The notes beneath the pieces were generated by a model. The model was not told where the DNA came from. It made no database searches and saw nothing but the letters and a program-made list of their open reading frames with translations. Positions 1 to 9,906 of a stretch of DNA of 64,000 bases are shown piece by piece. The translations under genes and the position numbers were made by a program. Origin of the DNA: Symsagittifera roscoffensis (lineage: Eukaryota > Xenacoelomorpha > Acoela > Convolutidae); the NCBI RefSeq assembly GCF_963678635.1, contig NC_087069.1:53418251-53482250 (forward strand), read 5' to 3'. Numbering within the stretch: the stretch's first letter is position 1; the number at the start of each line of letters is the position of its first letter.

Positions 1-679
1 ATTGGGCTTTGGAAGCGGTGCAATTTTTGAATTTTTCCAAATTTGGGGGATAATGTTTTCGGACAAAGAGATATTAAAAAGGTATGATAAGTAAGTGGGC
101 CGAGATGTTTAAGATGTATATTACAAAGGCCGTCGGGACCTAGCGCTCGCGATGGTTTGCTGTCTGCAATGGCTTGTTTAGTATTTTCAGGAGTAAAAAT
201 TGGGCTGTCTGACAGCGGTAGTTTGGCAATTTTTCTTCTCGTTATACGAAGGAGTTTGTCAGAGGCGTGGGGTCTGGCATTGGTGAATTGTTTGTTAAAA
301 GAGCTGGTAATATCACGAGGTGAGTGTATGGGTTTAGAACCAAAAGTAATGGGGTGTCTTCCTGCCACGGGCTTAGATCCATTTAAGGAGCGTACCACTT
401 TCCAGAACTTTCTGGCACCAGTGCGGTAGTCGCAAGTCCGGAGGAATTCTCGGCTTCTCGTCCGGAGGAATTCTCGAATTTATTTTCTTTGTCCTTTGCT
501 GTCTGTTTCATGAGTCTACAGTTCAGTTGGGATATGACTTCTGGGGGGAGATTTTGTTGTCGGCTTAAATCTCTTTCGGCGGCAAGGGCAGTGGACTCGG
601 GGGAAAGAGAGGGAGTGAAGTGGCGAATACGGCCAGCGGGGATGTGGTGGCGTGCTGCCCTGAGCACCAGGTCCCTCAA
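1..679 (-). pseudogene. LINE reverse transcriptase, N-terminal part, frameshifted
   Basis: Directly downstream of the endonuclease, another minus-strand frame gives RDLVLRAARHHIPAGRI (679 downward), the conserved linker between endonuclease and RT. It contains a 24-base in-frame tandem duplication (436-452 and 460-476, read as ENSSG twice). A second shift is needed near 400 to read RKFWKVVRSLNGSKPVAG. The RT start follows, including SRALGPDGLCNIHLKHLGP at about 100-150, a typical RT motif 0/1 of jockey-like LINEs. The catalytic YxDD motif would lie outside the window. At least two frameshifts separate the endonuclease from RT, so this copy cannot make a full polyprotein. Confidence 0.85.
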
Positions 680-2070
680 GAATTCTCTCCGGCGGCAACT
701 CCGGAAGGTGGAACCGCTGAAAATAAACCCTCCTCAATTTCCTCTGTGAATTTGATCCAATCTGCTTTTAAAAAATTTATAAAAGTCCTTTTAGGTGAAA
801 AATTTATAAAATCATCCAAGGGTAGTTCTAGAAGAATGGGTAGGTGATCTGATCCTAGAGATTTAATTGGGGTCCATGATGTGGAGAGTAAGAGCGATTG
901 GGATGCGAGGGAAATATCTGGTGACGAGAGTTGGTTTTCTGAGTTAAAAGGGACTCTGGTTTGTGTGTCATCATTTAATGGTGCAAAGGTGGATTCGGTT
1001 ATTTCATTGCTAAGTACAGAGCCGCGTTGATCTTCCTCGATGTTGGAGTTCCATAGTTGTGAATGTGCGTTGGCATCCCCGAGTACCAAGGCGTCCCCAG
1101 GTTCAAGTAGTTCGGCAAGGGACGCAGAGTAACCAGGGGGACAGCTCGAGCGATGGGGGATGTAAAAATTATAAATACGAAGCTTGGATGAACTGGCTAC
1201 CACTGATATGCCCATAGCCTCTAGTGTTCCATCGTTGTTAATATTTATTTCTTCGTATTGTATCGACTCATGTATGGCAATGAGAAGACCGCCCCCTTCT
1301 TTTTCTCGATCTTTTCTAATTAAAGTGTAGTGTGAGCCAAGTGAGGGGTTTCGAGATTTCTTTCTTAATTTAGTTTCTTGGAAGACAGCAATATGAATTT
1401 GATTTTGAGATAAGAAAGCAGCAATTTCGGGTGCTTTTCCGGAGGTACCGTTGCAATTAAATTGAAGGATTTTTAAAAGGCCTTTGGCGGGGTGTGGTGA
1501 ACTATTTACATTATTAACAGCAGTATGATTAAAATGGTTGTTTGAACTTGAGTTATTTACACTATTTACACGATTACGATTTGCGCGATTTTGGGAGGAG
1601 GAATTATTATTCGAGGTGGGAAGGCTGGGAGGGGGAGGGGGGTTAGGGAGGTGGGGTTGGGGTGCGGTTAGGGAAGTTGAACAAGTTTGGGAGTTGGGGG
1701 TGGTCAAGTTAGAGGACCTGGTGCCTGGGGGAGGTAAAATGTACGTAGAGGTACAGGTAGGGCAATAGTAGTCAGGGTGGTGTGGGTTAAGGTGGGTAAG
1801 ACCACTACATTTAAGGTGAATGTAACCACAGATGTGGCACCAGACACTGGGCTGGGTGCGTTTGATGCGTAAAGAGCAAGGGGAGCAAAAGTAAGGCCCT
1901 GGACCAGGGTTTGGATTAATGCCGGAGCGGAGTAGTAGTATAAGGATGAGCAGACGGAGCAGCCTGGCCGGCTTCAGACGCTCCGTAACCGAAAACCCGG
2001 AGACTTCTGAGCTTCTCCCGACCCAATGGGAGGGGGGGCTTGACGCCATTTGCATCTTGGTGGCGCCCAA
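676..2070 (-). CDS. LINE ORF: 2A-like motif, PHD finger, endonuclease domain
   Basis: The open frame is 464 residues. A hydrophobic leucine/isoleucine run (about residues 37-47) leads into SGINPNPGPGP, with NPGP at 54-57. This resembles 2A ribosome-skipping peptides, although the usual Asp and Glu before NPGP are Gly and Asn here. A Cys/His-rich PHD-type finger follows at about 60-107 (FCSPC, WCHICGYIHLKC, YYCPTC), then a Ser/Asn/Pro-rich linker. The endonuclease/exonuclease/phosphatase domain covers about 204-430 and keeps its landmark motifs: QFNCNG, FQETKL, GGGLLIAI, LVLGDANAHSQLW, SPDISL and SDHLPILLEL. In LINEs this domain nicks target DNA to prime reverse transcription. The frame ends in a stop where related elements continue into RT, so the C-terminus is a frameshift product. 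The ATG at 2070 is the first Met in frame and comes just inside the element's 5' end. Confidence 0.88.
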   Translation of the reverse strand: MGATKMQMASSPPSHWVGRSSEVSGFSVTERLKPARLLRLLILILLLRSGINPNPGPGPYFCSPCSLRIKRTQPSVWCHICGYIHLKCSGLTHLNPHHPDYYCPTCTSTYILPPPGTRSSNLTTPNSQTCSTSLTAPQPHLPNPPPPPSLPTSNNNSSSQNRANRNRVNSVNNSSSNNHFNHTAVNNVNSSPHPAKGLLKILQFNCNGTSGKAPEIAAFLSQNQIHIAVFQETKLRKKSRNPSLGSHYTLIRKDREKEGGGLLIAIHESIQYEEININNDGTLEAMGISVVASSSKLRIYNFYIPHRSSCPPGYSASLAELLEPGDALVLGDANAHSQLWNSNIEEDQRGSVLSNEITESTFAPLNDDTQTRVPFNSENQLSSPDISLASQSLLLSTSWTPIKSLGSDHLPILLELPLDDFINFSPKRTFINFLKADWIKFTEEIEEGLFSAVPPSGVAAGENS

Positions 2071-2115
2071 GATGTCGGATCCACCACTGGAAGGCGGCGT
2101 CGTCTGGATCCAAGC

Positions 2116-2263
2116 TTTTTTTTTTGTTCAACTCGGGTCAATGCTAACTCAATGGAACATTGCAATCATCTTCTAATGAAACTTTGACAATTGCTTTTTT
2201 TATGCATTAGCAACACATTGGTTGCAATAAATTTGTAGGGATTAAGAAAAAAAAACAAATGTG
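2116..2263. other. Intron-like flank between LINE and foldback
   Basis: No gene. The sequence around 2140-2260 is the reverse complement of 15425-15535, the intron downstream of the plus-strand His exon. This shows that it belongs to the protease locus into which the LINE inserted. Confidence 0.6.
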
Positions 2264-2486
2264 TGACTTTTTTCCATTTTCCTACCTCCTCGAGGTTAGG
2301 GAGAGGGCTTAATTGTAAAAGAACCCAAGTTACTTCGTTTGTTCACGCTGACACATTTCGTTTCTTCATGTCATGCGATATGAAGAAACGAAATGTGTCA
2401 GCGTGAACAAACGAAGTAACTTGGGTTCTTTAACAATTTAGCTCTCTCCCTAACCTCGAGGAGGTAGGAAAATGGAAAAAAAGTCA
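2264..2486. repeat. Foldback element, ~106-bp inverted arms
   Basis: Two near-perfect inverted arms (about 2264-2369 and 2380-2486) surround a 10-base spacer (GTCATGCGAT). The inner 11 bases CGTTTCTTCAT / ATGAAGAAACG pair exactly. The arms contain the motif GTTCACGCTGACACA, which recurs in other mobile elements here. The element sits in the intron directly downstream of the minus-strand His exon. At the homologous place in the plus-strand copy (15343-15425) only one arm is present. Confidence 0.85.
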
Positions 2487-2519
2487 AAAATCTGTTGGCT
2501 AGAATCTTAGAGTACTTAC

Positions 2520-2732
2520 GTGAAATCACCCACTTCAACAAGAACAGAAGTAGCTATTTTGCTTGAATTGATTACGGTGACGCACTGAGCAGCTGTGAGC
2601 ACGTGATACGGGTCAATTATCGTTCCACCACATTTAAGATTCGTGCCAGTTGAGCCTTGGACTCTGACATAGAAACTTCTTTTTTGAAAGGCGTTGTATC
2701 TTGTAATTGTAGGAAACTCGTTGATCAGATTG
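2520..2732 (-). pseudogene. Serine protease exon (His exon), copy A, catalytic His replaced
   Basis: A 213-base minus-strand exon bounded by an acceptor (TTTTTCAAG before 2732) and a donor (GTAAGTA after 2520). It encodes NLINEFPTITRYNA, then SFYVRVQ, then CGGTIIDPYHVLTAAQCV, ending VEVGDF. This is the N-terminal half of an S1 protease domain: the segment after the activation site, the first disulphide cysteine and the catalytic-His block. The expected LTAAHC reads LTAAQC, because the codon is CAG where the two sister exons have CAC. The product would therefore lack the general base. The activation-site exon lies upstream at 3194-3245. No later protease exons follow, because the LINE occupies the next 2 kb. 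It is a pseudogene or an inactive homologue; transcription is unknown. Confidence 0.85.
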
Positions 2733-3193
2733 CTTGAAAAAGTTATCTTTTTTGTTACCATATTTTTTTTTGTCTTTTTTCGATTTCCCATTAGTAAAGG
2801 AAAATAATTAGAAAATGATAAGTAAATAATTGTTTTTTTCCATAAAAAGTAAATGAAAATTTCTGAAGGAAAAATCAGGGTGAGAAGTTTGAGTGAAGTT
2901 TGCGAGAGGGTGTGCAAAAAGTTGCGAGAGGAGGTGCAAACTATTAAAAAAAACTTTTTTCGTTAAAAATAGGAAAATTTTCTTGAATTATCATCAAAAA
3001 TTACTTCTTTTTTGATTGGGTTGTTTTCCTGGGTAAAATGGTTTACGTAGTTGTGTATTTTTGCCTAAGATCAATTAGGATCTTAAAGACAATTAAAAAC
3101 TATTCTACAAATGAAGACGAACCAAAAATTTTTAACAAAAGTTTAGGTAAGTATTTTGAAATTTATAATAAAAAACATTTTCCGAACGAGTAC

Positions 3194-3245
3194 CCATTAA
3201 TTATAGCTGCTCTAGAGTCCAAATTAGCCTCGACATGTTCCAACT
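3194..3245 (-). CDS. Serine protease activation-site exon, copy A
   Basis: A 52-base minus-strand exon with acceptor TTGTTCTCTTTACAG and donor GG|GTACTC. It reads LEHVEANLDSRAAIING, with two bases left over at each side. IING matches the new N-terminus released on zymogen activation (usually IVGG). The trailing GG joins the leading C of the His exon at 2732 to make a Gly codon, so the phases agree. Sister exons with the same length and boundaries occur at 7398-7449, 14666-14717 and 63304-63355. Confidence 0.72.
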
Positions 3246-4926
3246 CTGTAAAGAGAACAATCAAAAAAGCTCTAAAGCCTAATTTGATTATTTGTTTTGT
3301 CATTTATACTTTTGAGACTTTTCTTCGTTGCTGTTTCTTGTTCACAAGCAGTAAAAAATGATATGATTTATCTCTGAAATTCGCGCGTAAAAAATAATGT
3401 GACTTTTTGAAGATCCCGCAAAACAGAGGTGATTTTTGAATTTGGTTTGATTTTATAAAAAAAGGAACAAATATATGTTTCTACTGAACGTTGATTGATA
3501 AAACAAGGAAAGTGTATGCTATTTTCCTTCCACTATCCGCCTCAATTATTAAGAACTATTTTTAGCTGGTCAAAATGTTATGAAAATTTGGCTGTCTTCA
3601 TACCTTACAACGCAACAATACGCACTTGGCCTTTTAAAATATAGGCCATCTAAGAAAACGAAAACTTTGAAATGTGGGGAATGGGTGGAAATAGCTTTTT
3701 TTAGCTTTTTCTCCGTCTCCAAATACCTGTTCAATTTAAGAAATATGCAAAACTTGAATCTCTGGCAATTAGGTTGTTCCAATCATTGGTGGAAACCAAG
3801 TTTTAATTTGAAGACACCTTCGTTACCAAAAAAGAAACATGCATGATAAAGAGAAGGAAAGAAAAAGGCCTGAAAAAGAATGACTTCTTCCCATTAAATT
3901 CTCCAGTAACTTACCACCAGTTCCACCATAAATATTTCCTTTCAATTAAAGAAAACTTAAAACTATGGTAGACTTAGCCAAATTCATCAAAATTTAAGTT
4001 TGTGAAATTAAAAAGATGAAATTAACAAAATGAAACTTAATGCGCGAATGAAGGACCGAATGCGCGAAAATACAAATCAGCCAATCAGATTTCAGTAATC
4101 TAAAGTTTGTAAAGAAAGTTTACAGGGATATTGGCCGAATTTTGAAATTGTCTTTAACCGCCGCAAAACTGGGACAAATTTTAAATTTCAAGGGTTTGGT
4201 AATGAAAATCATTTAAATTGAATGGCGGTTGCTTCTTTTTAAAAACTAATTTTCGGCTCACGAGTTTTTTCGCTCATTCGGTCTTTTGCGCACGAGGACA
4301 GCCCCCGAAGTAAAGATCTTTGAGCCATCTTGGGTAAAAAAAAAGCAGTAAAAAGTAGGCCAGCTTGCATCTTAATGCACTGCACGTAGTCACTGCAAGA
4401 TGTCATCACCCTTAAAAATATTGACTGGCCCAAATGCACCATACGTTTGGAGCCAGGCGTTTTGAGGTCAAATGAATCCAGACCAACAAAAGAAATAAAC
4501 TCGCCCACTTTCAGAAAAAAAAACACAAAAAAATTTTTGGAGGCAAATTGAACTCAGTAAAAATTTAAAAGCATAGACAAGTAGTAACTCGGCCAATGAA
4601 AATTATCAGGGGTTCTTTATATGTGGAAGTTTTGCAAACAAAACAATTTTTGAAACAATCAATTTGTTGCTTTTGAAACTATTTAAAACACATCATGATT
4701 TAGTTTGGATCTACTGATAGAACAATCTTGACAATAGTGGTGATTTCTCACCGGCCCGCCGTCAAAATCATTAAACCGGTTTAAATCGAACCATTTTAGC
4801 GCCAGTTTGACCGTGAACTTTGATTGTGTTCATTTTGGTGCATTTTGGCCATTAAATTTTTTTGTTCTTTCTGAAGTTAAATTGACTTCAAATTTTTTTT
4901 AAAGTTCTAATTATTGACTTTAAAAA

Positions 4927-5100
4927 ATGAGCTGGCGAAGAACGAATATTGATTTGGAAACAGTTTATGAATCTTTGAAAAACTGGTGCAATGAAAAACT
5001 TTCTACCGGAAGGGGCTCGAAAGTTGTGACAAGTGCCAATGGGCGGAATGTGAGAGATTGGGCGGGACTAATCAAGCGGACAGGTCATTGTCTCGGCTGA
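4927..5100 (+). CDS. Short uncharacterised ORF (57 aa), block A
   Basis: The frame begins MSWRRTNIDLETVYESLKNW and ends at a TGA. It is preserved unchanged in the second block copy at 9132-9305, but that is expected for a recent duplication. After the stop, a +1 shift opens a further stretch (SRLRVIRAFECYEGGKSG), so this may be the start of a longer, now frameshifted protein. No family was recognised. It could equally be a chance frame. Confidence 0.25.
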   Translation: MSWRRTNIDLETVYESLKNWCNEKLSTGRGSKVVTSANGRNVRDWAGLIKRTGHCLG

Positions 5101-5700
5101 GAGTTATCAGGGCTTTCGAGTGCTATGAAGGTGGCAAATCAGGAATTCTTCTCTGCTCCTCCGAAAGACCTAAGTAACCTTGAGGGTATTTTAGAGAAAC
5201 AGAAAACGGTAGAAAAAACAACATTTCGATTTACTGATCGATTAAGCGTAATCCTAATCCATGATTGTTACATACGAATGAAACTTTTTACCTAGAAAAA
5301 AGTTTCGCTCAACAGTGGACCTGATCTAAACTACATTTTATGATTGGATAAATTAGATATTTTACCACTGTAAAGTATTTAATATTAACCAATCACGATC
5401 CATCTAACTAACAACCCACTTATTTGTAAGTGCTGAAATTACTTGTAATTTCAGCACCAGAGAGATTTGAATTTAACTTAGAAATTAGTTGCCTCTCCAA
5501 GAGAACTTCAGCAGCCGCAATAAACCAGTATACCCTAGATCTATTGAGCCTAGCAGAGACTAGTTAAACAACCTGAGACTAGATAGTATAAGAGTAAGAT
5601 TAGGATCGGTATTAGACAAAGAAGTTGCACGAATCTATCCGGCCGAAAATAAGATAGCGTGACGAGCAGACGGTGTACCCTATCCGAAATTACTCTATGA

Positions 5701-6045
5701 GTTAAGACCATCGGTTATAACTCATCTGGTGCGACCATAAGTCTCGAACAAGACCTTAATAGCTTAGAATTAACCAAAAATAGATTAGAATTTAGACAAA
5801 ACATTTTTAAAATGTTACACGACGATAATTTAATCGAAATGTCTCTACGACTCAATAGATCAGAGCCAATATTCCGAACGATAATAGAAATACCCGGAAT
5901 TGGAAGAAGACCTCGAACCAGAGACGACATAGGACAAAGTAGAAACTTACCAAATAGTTATATGATAGTACGGCAAAAGCCAACACAAACTTTTATATTT
6001 AGAATTTTATTAGCAATGAATTTAGATTTTCATTTACAGACATAA
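5701..6045 (+). CDS. Uncharacterised open frame (114 codons), block A; possible gag-like remnant
   Basis: An open frame directly after a TGA at 5698, with the first Met at 5812. It reads SLEQDLNSLELTKNRLEF, then MLHDDNLIEMSLRLNR, GRRPRTRDDI and PNSYMIVRQK. The N-terminal part has heptad-like leucines suggesting a coiled coil. The middle is basic and Arg-rich. The second copy at 9907-10251 has the same length with several amino-acid replacements and no new stop, which is mild evidence for past coding constraint. Its composition resembles N-terminal Gag regions of LTR elements, but no diagnostic motif (zinc knuckle, protease) follows. That assignment is a guess. Confidence 0.3.
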   Translation, partial: VKTIGYNSSGATISLEQDLNSLELTKNRLEFRQNIFKMLHDDNLIEMSLRLNRSEPIFRTIIEIPGIGRRPRTRDDIGQSRNLPNSYMIVRQKPTQTFIFRILLAMNLDFHLQT

Positions 6046-6373
6046 AATCTTGAAGTCAATCTTCATAATCATTTCAGGCGCTAAACAAAACTATTAATAT
6101 ACAATAACGATTGATAAAAAGATCTCAGATCGTTTTCCTAAAATTCTGCAGTATTATATAAAACATGTTTGGAAAAAATTTATTGAAAATCAAAACAAAA
6201 ATTAGTAGCATGACAATAAACTGTTAGTAATCATAAAATCATCAGTTGTCCCAGCTTCATCACCTAAAACATAACAGCAATCATAAACTCACTAATATCA
6301 TTAAAACACTAAATCTTTTTCTTAAACAAATTTAAACCATTTTAAACTTAAATTCACTTAATTTTAAAATCAG

Positions 6374-6900
6374 ATCATCAAGGCTTATCCTTGGATCTTA
6401 ATTAATTTTCTATTTAATTCAATTTAAAACTTGATCATCAAGGCCTATCCTTGGATCAAAAAGAACAACTTTGTTCTCCCCCACCCACTTAACTAGTGTC
6501 TAACGACCTCAAATGTCGATTCACTATCCAACCCTTTCTAAAAACCCAGGACTAATAGAAATTTTTGAACAAAACTAATCATTCAAATTAGGATAAACAG
6601 TGAAGAACTTCGGTTATTCATCCTTCACTTGAACCCTCCTCTTATCAGACCCAGGATAAATCTTAGACTTAGTAAGTTTAAAATAGTATCTAACGAACTA
6701 ATCGCGTTCTAATTATACCTGAACCTTGTGGATCGATTTACTATTCTCCAACCCTTGAACACAATCACTACCCCTAAGTAAGATTAAGTAAGTTAACACC
6801 TTAGCTTATACTAGCCACGAGAAAGTAAAAAATCATTCTTCGGAATCGATATACTTTTCTCTCCAACCCTGAATAAATAGACCCAGGTTAAGCTAACCAA
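6374..6900. repeat. Cluster of short imperfect stem-loops between the two duplicated blocks
   Basis: The 824-base spacer (6154-6977) between the duplicated blocks contains a row of hairpins. Two copies of GATCATCAAGG...CCTTGGATC lie near 6374 and 6432. GAACAACTTTGTTC is near 6463. Four longer units start near 6494, 6600, 6683 and 6810, with arms such as TAGTG/CACTA, GTGAAG/CTTCAC, AATAGTA/TACTATT and GAGAAAGTA/TACTTTTCTC. These units are usually followed by CCAACCCT or GAACCCTC and then ACCCAGG. No protein frame explains the pattern, and its function is unknown. Confidence 0.45.
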
Positions 6901-7397
6901 AAAATCGTAAGAACTAACAGTTTAAGAAAATAGAAATCATCTAACAACTTTTTGCATCCGTCATCCTAAACCTTATGTCTTTTTTCGATTTCCCATTAGT
7001 AAAGGAAAATAATTAGAAAATGATAAGTAAATAATTGTTTTTTCCATAAAAAGTAAATGAAAATTTCTGAAGGAAAAATCAGGGTGAGAAGTTTGAGTGA
7101 AGTTTGCGAGAGGGTGTGCAAAAAGTTGCGAGAGGAGGTGCAAACTATTAAAAAAAACTTTTTTCGTTAAAAATAGGAAAATTTTCTTGAATTATCATCA
7201 AAAATTACTTCTTTTTTGATTGGGTTGTTTTCCTGGGTAAAATGGTTTACGTAGTTGTGTATTTTTGCCTAAGATCAATTAGGATCTTAAAGACAATTAA
7301 AAACTATTCTACAAATGAAGACGAACCAAAAATTTTTAACAAAAGTTTAGGTAAGTATTTTGAAATTTATAATAAAAAACATTTTCCGAACGAGTAC

Positions 7398-7449
7398 CCA
7401 TTAATTATAGCTGCTCTAGAGTCCAAATTAGCCTCGACATGTTCCAACT
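7398..7449 (-). CDS. Serine protease activation-site exon, copy B
   Basis: Identical in length and splice signals to the exon at 3194-3245 (LEHVEANLDSRAAIING), because the containing block is duplicated. No His exon accompanies it: the block starts upstream of that exon. It could only be used if spliced to the exon at 2520-2732. Confidence 0.55.
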
Positions 7450-9131
7450 CTGTAAAGAGAACAATCAAAAAAGCTCTAAAGCCTAATTTGATTATTTGTT
7501 TTGTCATTTATACTTTTGAGACTTTTCTTCGTTGCTGTTTCTTGTTCACAAGCAGTAAAAAATGATATGATTTATCTCTGAAATTCGCGCGTAAAAAATA
7601 ATGTGACTTTTTGAAGATCCCGCAAAACAGAGGTGATTTTTGAATTTGGTTTGATTTTATAAAAAAAGGAACAAATATATGTTTCTACTGAGCGTTGATT
7701 GATAAAACAAGGAAAGTGTATGCTATTTTCCTTCCACTATCCGCCTCAATTATTAAGAACTATTTTTAGCTGGTCAAAATGTTATGAAAATTTGGCTGTC
7801 TTCATACCTTACAACGCAACAATACGCACTTGGCCTTTTAAAATATAGGCCATCTAAGAAAACGAAAACTTTGAAATGTGGGGAATGGGTGGAAATAGCT
7901 TTTTTTAGCTTTTTCTCCGTCTCCAAATACCTGTTCAATTTAAGAAATATGCAAAACTTGAATCTCTGGCAATTAGGTTGTTCCAATCATTGGTGGAAAC
8001 CAAGTTTTAATTTGAAGACACCTTCGTTACCAAAAAAGAAACATGCATGATAAAGAGAAGGAAAGAAAAAGGCCTGAAAAAGAATGACTTCTTCCCATTA
8101 AATTCTCCAGTAACTTACCACCAGTTCCACCATAAATATTTCCTTTCAATTAAAGAAAACTTAAAACTATGGTAGACTTAGCCAAATTCATCAAAATTTA
8201 AGTTTGTGAAATTAAAAAGATGAAATTAACAAAATGAAACTTAATGCGCGAATGAAGGACCGAATGCGCGAAAATACAAATCAGCCAATCAGATTTCAGT
8301 AATCTAAAGTTTGTAAAGAAAGTTTACAGGGATATTGGCCGAATTTTGAAATTGTCTTTAACCGCCGCAAAACTGGGACAAATTTTAAATTTCAAGGGTT
8401 TGGTAATGAAAATCATTTAAATTGAATGGCGGTTGCTTCTTTTTAAAAACTAATTTTCGGCTCACGAGTTTTTTCGCTCATTCGGTCCTTTGCGCATGAG
8501 GACAACCCCCGAAGTAAAGATCTTTGAGCCATCTTGGGTAAAAAAAAAAGCAGTAAAAAGTAGGCCAGCTTGCATCTTAATGCACTGCACGTAGTCACTG
8601 CAAGATGTCATCACCCTTAAAAATATTGACTGGCCCAAATGCACCATACGTTTGGAGCCAGGCGTTTTGAGGTCAAATGAATCCAGACCAACAAAAGAAA
8701 TAAACTCGCCCACTTTCAGAAAAAAAAACACAAAAAAATTTTTGGAGGCAAATTGAACTCAGTAAAAATTTAAAAGCATAGACAAGTAGTAACTCGGCCA
8801 ATGAAAATTATCAGGGGTTCTTTATATGTGGAAGTTTTGCAAACAAAACAATTTTTGAAACAATCAATTTGTTGCTTTTGAAACTATTTAAAACACATCA
8901 TGATTTAGTTTGGATCTACTGATAGAACAATCTTGACAATAGTGGTGATTTCTCACCGGCCCGCCGTCAAAATCATTAAACCGGTTTAAATCGAACCATT
9001 TTAGCGCCAGTTTGACCGTGAACTTTGATTGTGTTCATTTTGGTGCATTTTGGCCATTAAATTTTTTTGTTCTTTCTGAAGTTAAATTGACTTCAAATTT
9101 TTTTTAAAGTTCTAATTATTGACTTTAAAAA

Positions 9132-9305
9132 ATGAGCTGGCGAAGAACGAATATTGATTTGGAAACAGTTTATGAATCTTTGAAAAACTGGTGCAATGAA
9201 AAACTTTCTACCGGAAGGGGCTCGAAAGTTGTGACAAGTGCCAATGGGCGGAATGTGAGAGATTGGGCGGGACTAATCAAGCGGACAGGTCATTGTCTCG
9301 GCTGA
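9132..9305 (+). CDS. Short uncharacterised ORF, block B copy
   Basis: Copy of the frame at 4927-5100 (starts MSWRRTNID) inside the second duplicated block, with the same stop. No independent evidence that it is coding. Confidence 0.2.
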   Translation: MSWRRTNIDLETVYESLKNWCNEKLSTGRGSKVVTSANGRNVRDWAGLIKRTGHCLG

Positions 9306-9906
9306 GAGTTATCAGGGCTTTCGAGTGCTATGAAGGTGGCAAATCAGGAATTCTTCTCTGCTCCTCCGAAAGACCTAAGTAACCTTGAGGGTATTTTAGA
9401 GAAACAGAAAACGGTAGAAAAAACAACATTTCGATTTACTGATCGATTAAGCGTAATCCTAATCCATGATTGTTACATACGAATGAAACTTTTTACCTAG
9501 AAAAAAGTTTCGCTCAACAGTGGAACCTGATCTAAACTACATTTTATGATTGGATAAATTAGATATTTTACCACTGTAAAGTGTTCAATATTAACCAATC
9601 ATGATCCATCTAACTAACAACCCACTTATTTGTAAGTGCTGGAATTACTTGTAATTTCAGCACCAGAGAGATTTGAATTTAACTTAGAAATTAGTTGACT
9701 CTCCAAGAAGACTTCAGCAGCCGCAATAAACCAGTATACCCTAGATCTATTGAGCCTAGCAGAGACTAGTTAAACACCCTGAGACTAGATAGTATAAGAG
9801 TAAGATTAGGATCGGTATTAGACTAAGAAGTTGCACGAATCTATCCGGCCGAAAAAAAGATAGCGTGACGAGCAGACGGTGTACCCTATCCGATATTACT
9901 CTATGA

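Larger units (their letters stand above)
1..2115 (-). mobile_element. Non-LTR retrotransposon (LINE), 5' part, cut by window edge
   Basis: The minus strand reads from a 5' end near 2115 through a PHD-like zinc finger, an apurinic-type endonuclease and the start of reverse transcriptase, which runs off the window at base 1. The segment is clearly more GC-rich than the AT-rich flank, and the change is abrupt at about 2115, next to a T-run. The 3' end lies outside, so target duplications cannot be checked. The order PHD, endonuclease, RT in one reading unit fits jockey/CR1-like LINEs. Frameshifts after the endonuclease show that this copy is inactive. Confidence 0.9.
2774..6153. repeat. Direct duplication, block A (3.4 kb)
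   Basis: This block is repeated in the same orientation at 6978-10355, with an offset of about 4204 bases. The first 1.3 kb is almost identical between copies (for example A versus G near 3487 and 7687). Beyond about 4270, and more so beyond 5300, differences are frequent. The left end is inside the intron upstream of the His exon, so only the activation-site exon (3194-3245) is included. The right end of the second copy runs into an N gap. Confidence 0.9.

Noticed and set aside
1538-1768. Plus-strand frame of 76 residues (Gly/Leu/Glu-rich), and other plus frames at 157-847
   Set aside because: They are antisense shadows of the LINE coding region; the Gly-rich run is the complement of its Pro/Ser/Thr linker.
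3038-3361. 107-residue plus-strand frame, identical at 7242-7565
   Set aside because: Identity is due to the block duplication. It lies antisense over the protease activation-site exon and breaks in the related copies near 63.3 and 14.7 kb.
4239-4526. Minus-strand frame of 95 residues, also in block B and partly in copy C
   Set aside because: Frame changes between copies A and B through a homopolymer indel, and copy C is not open. Most likely intronic.
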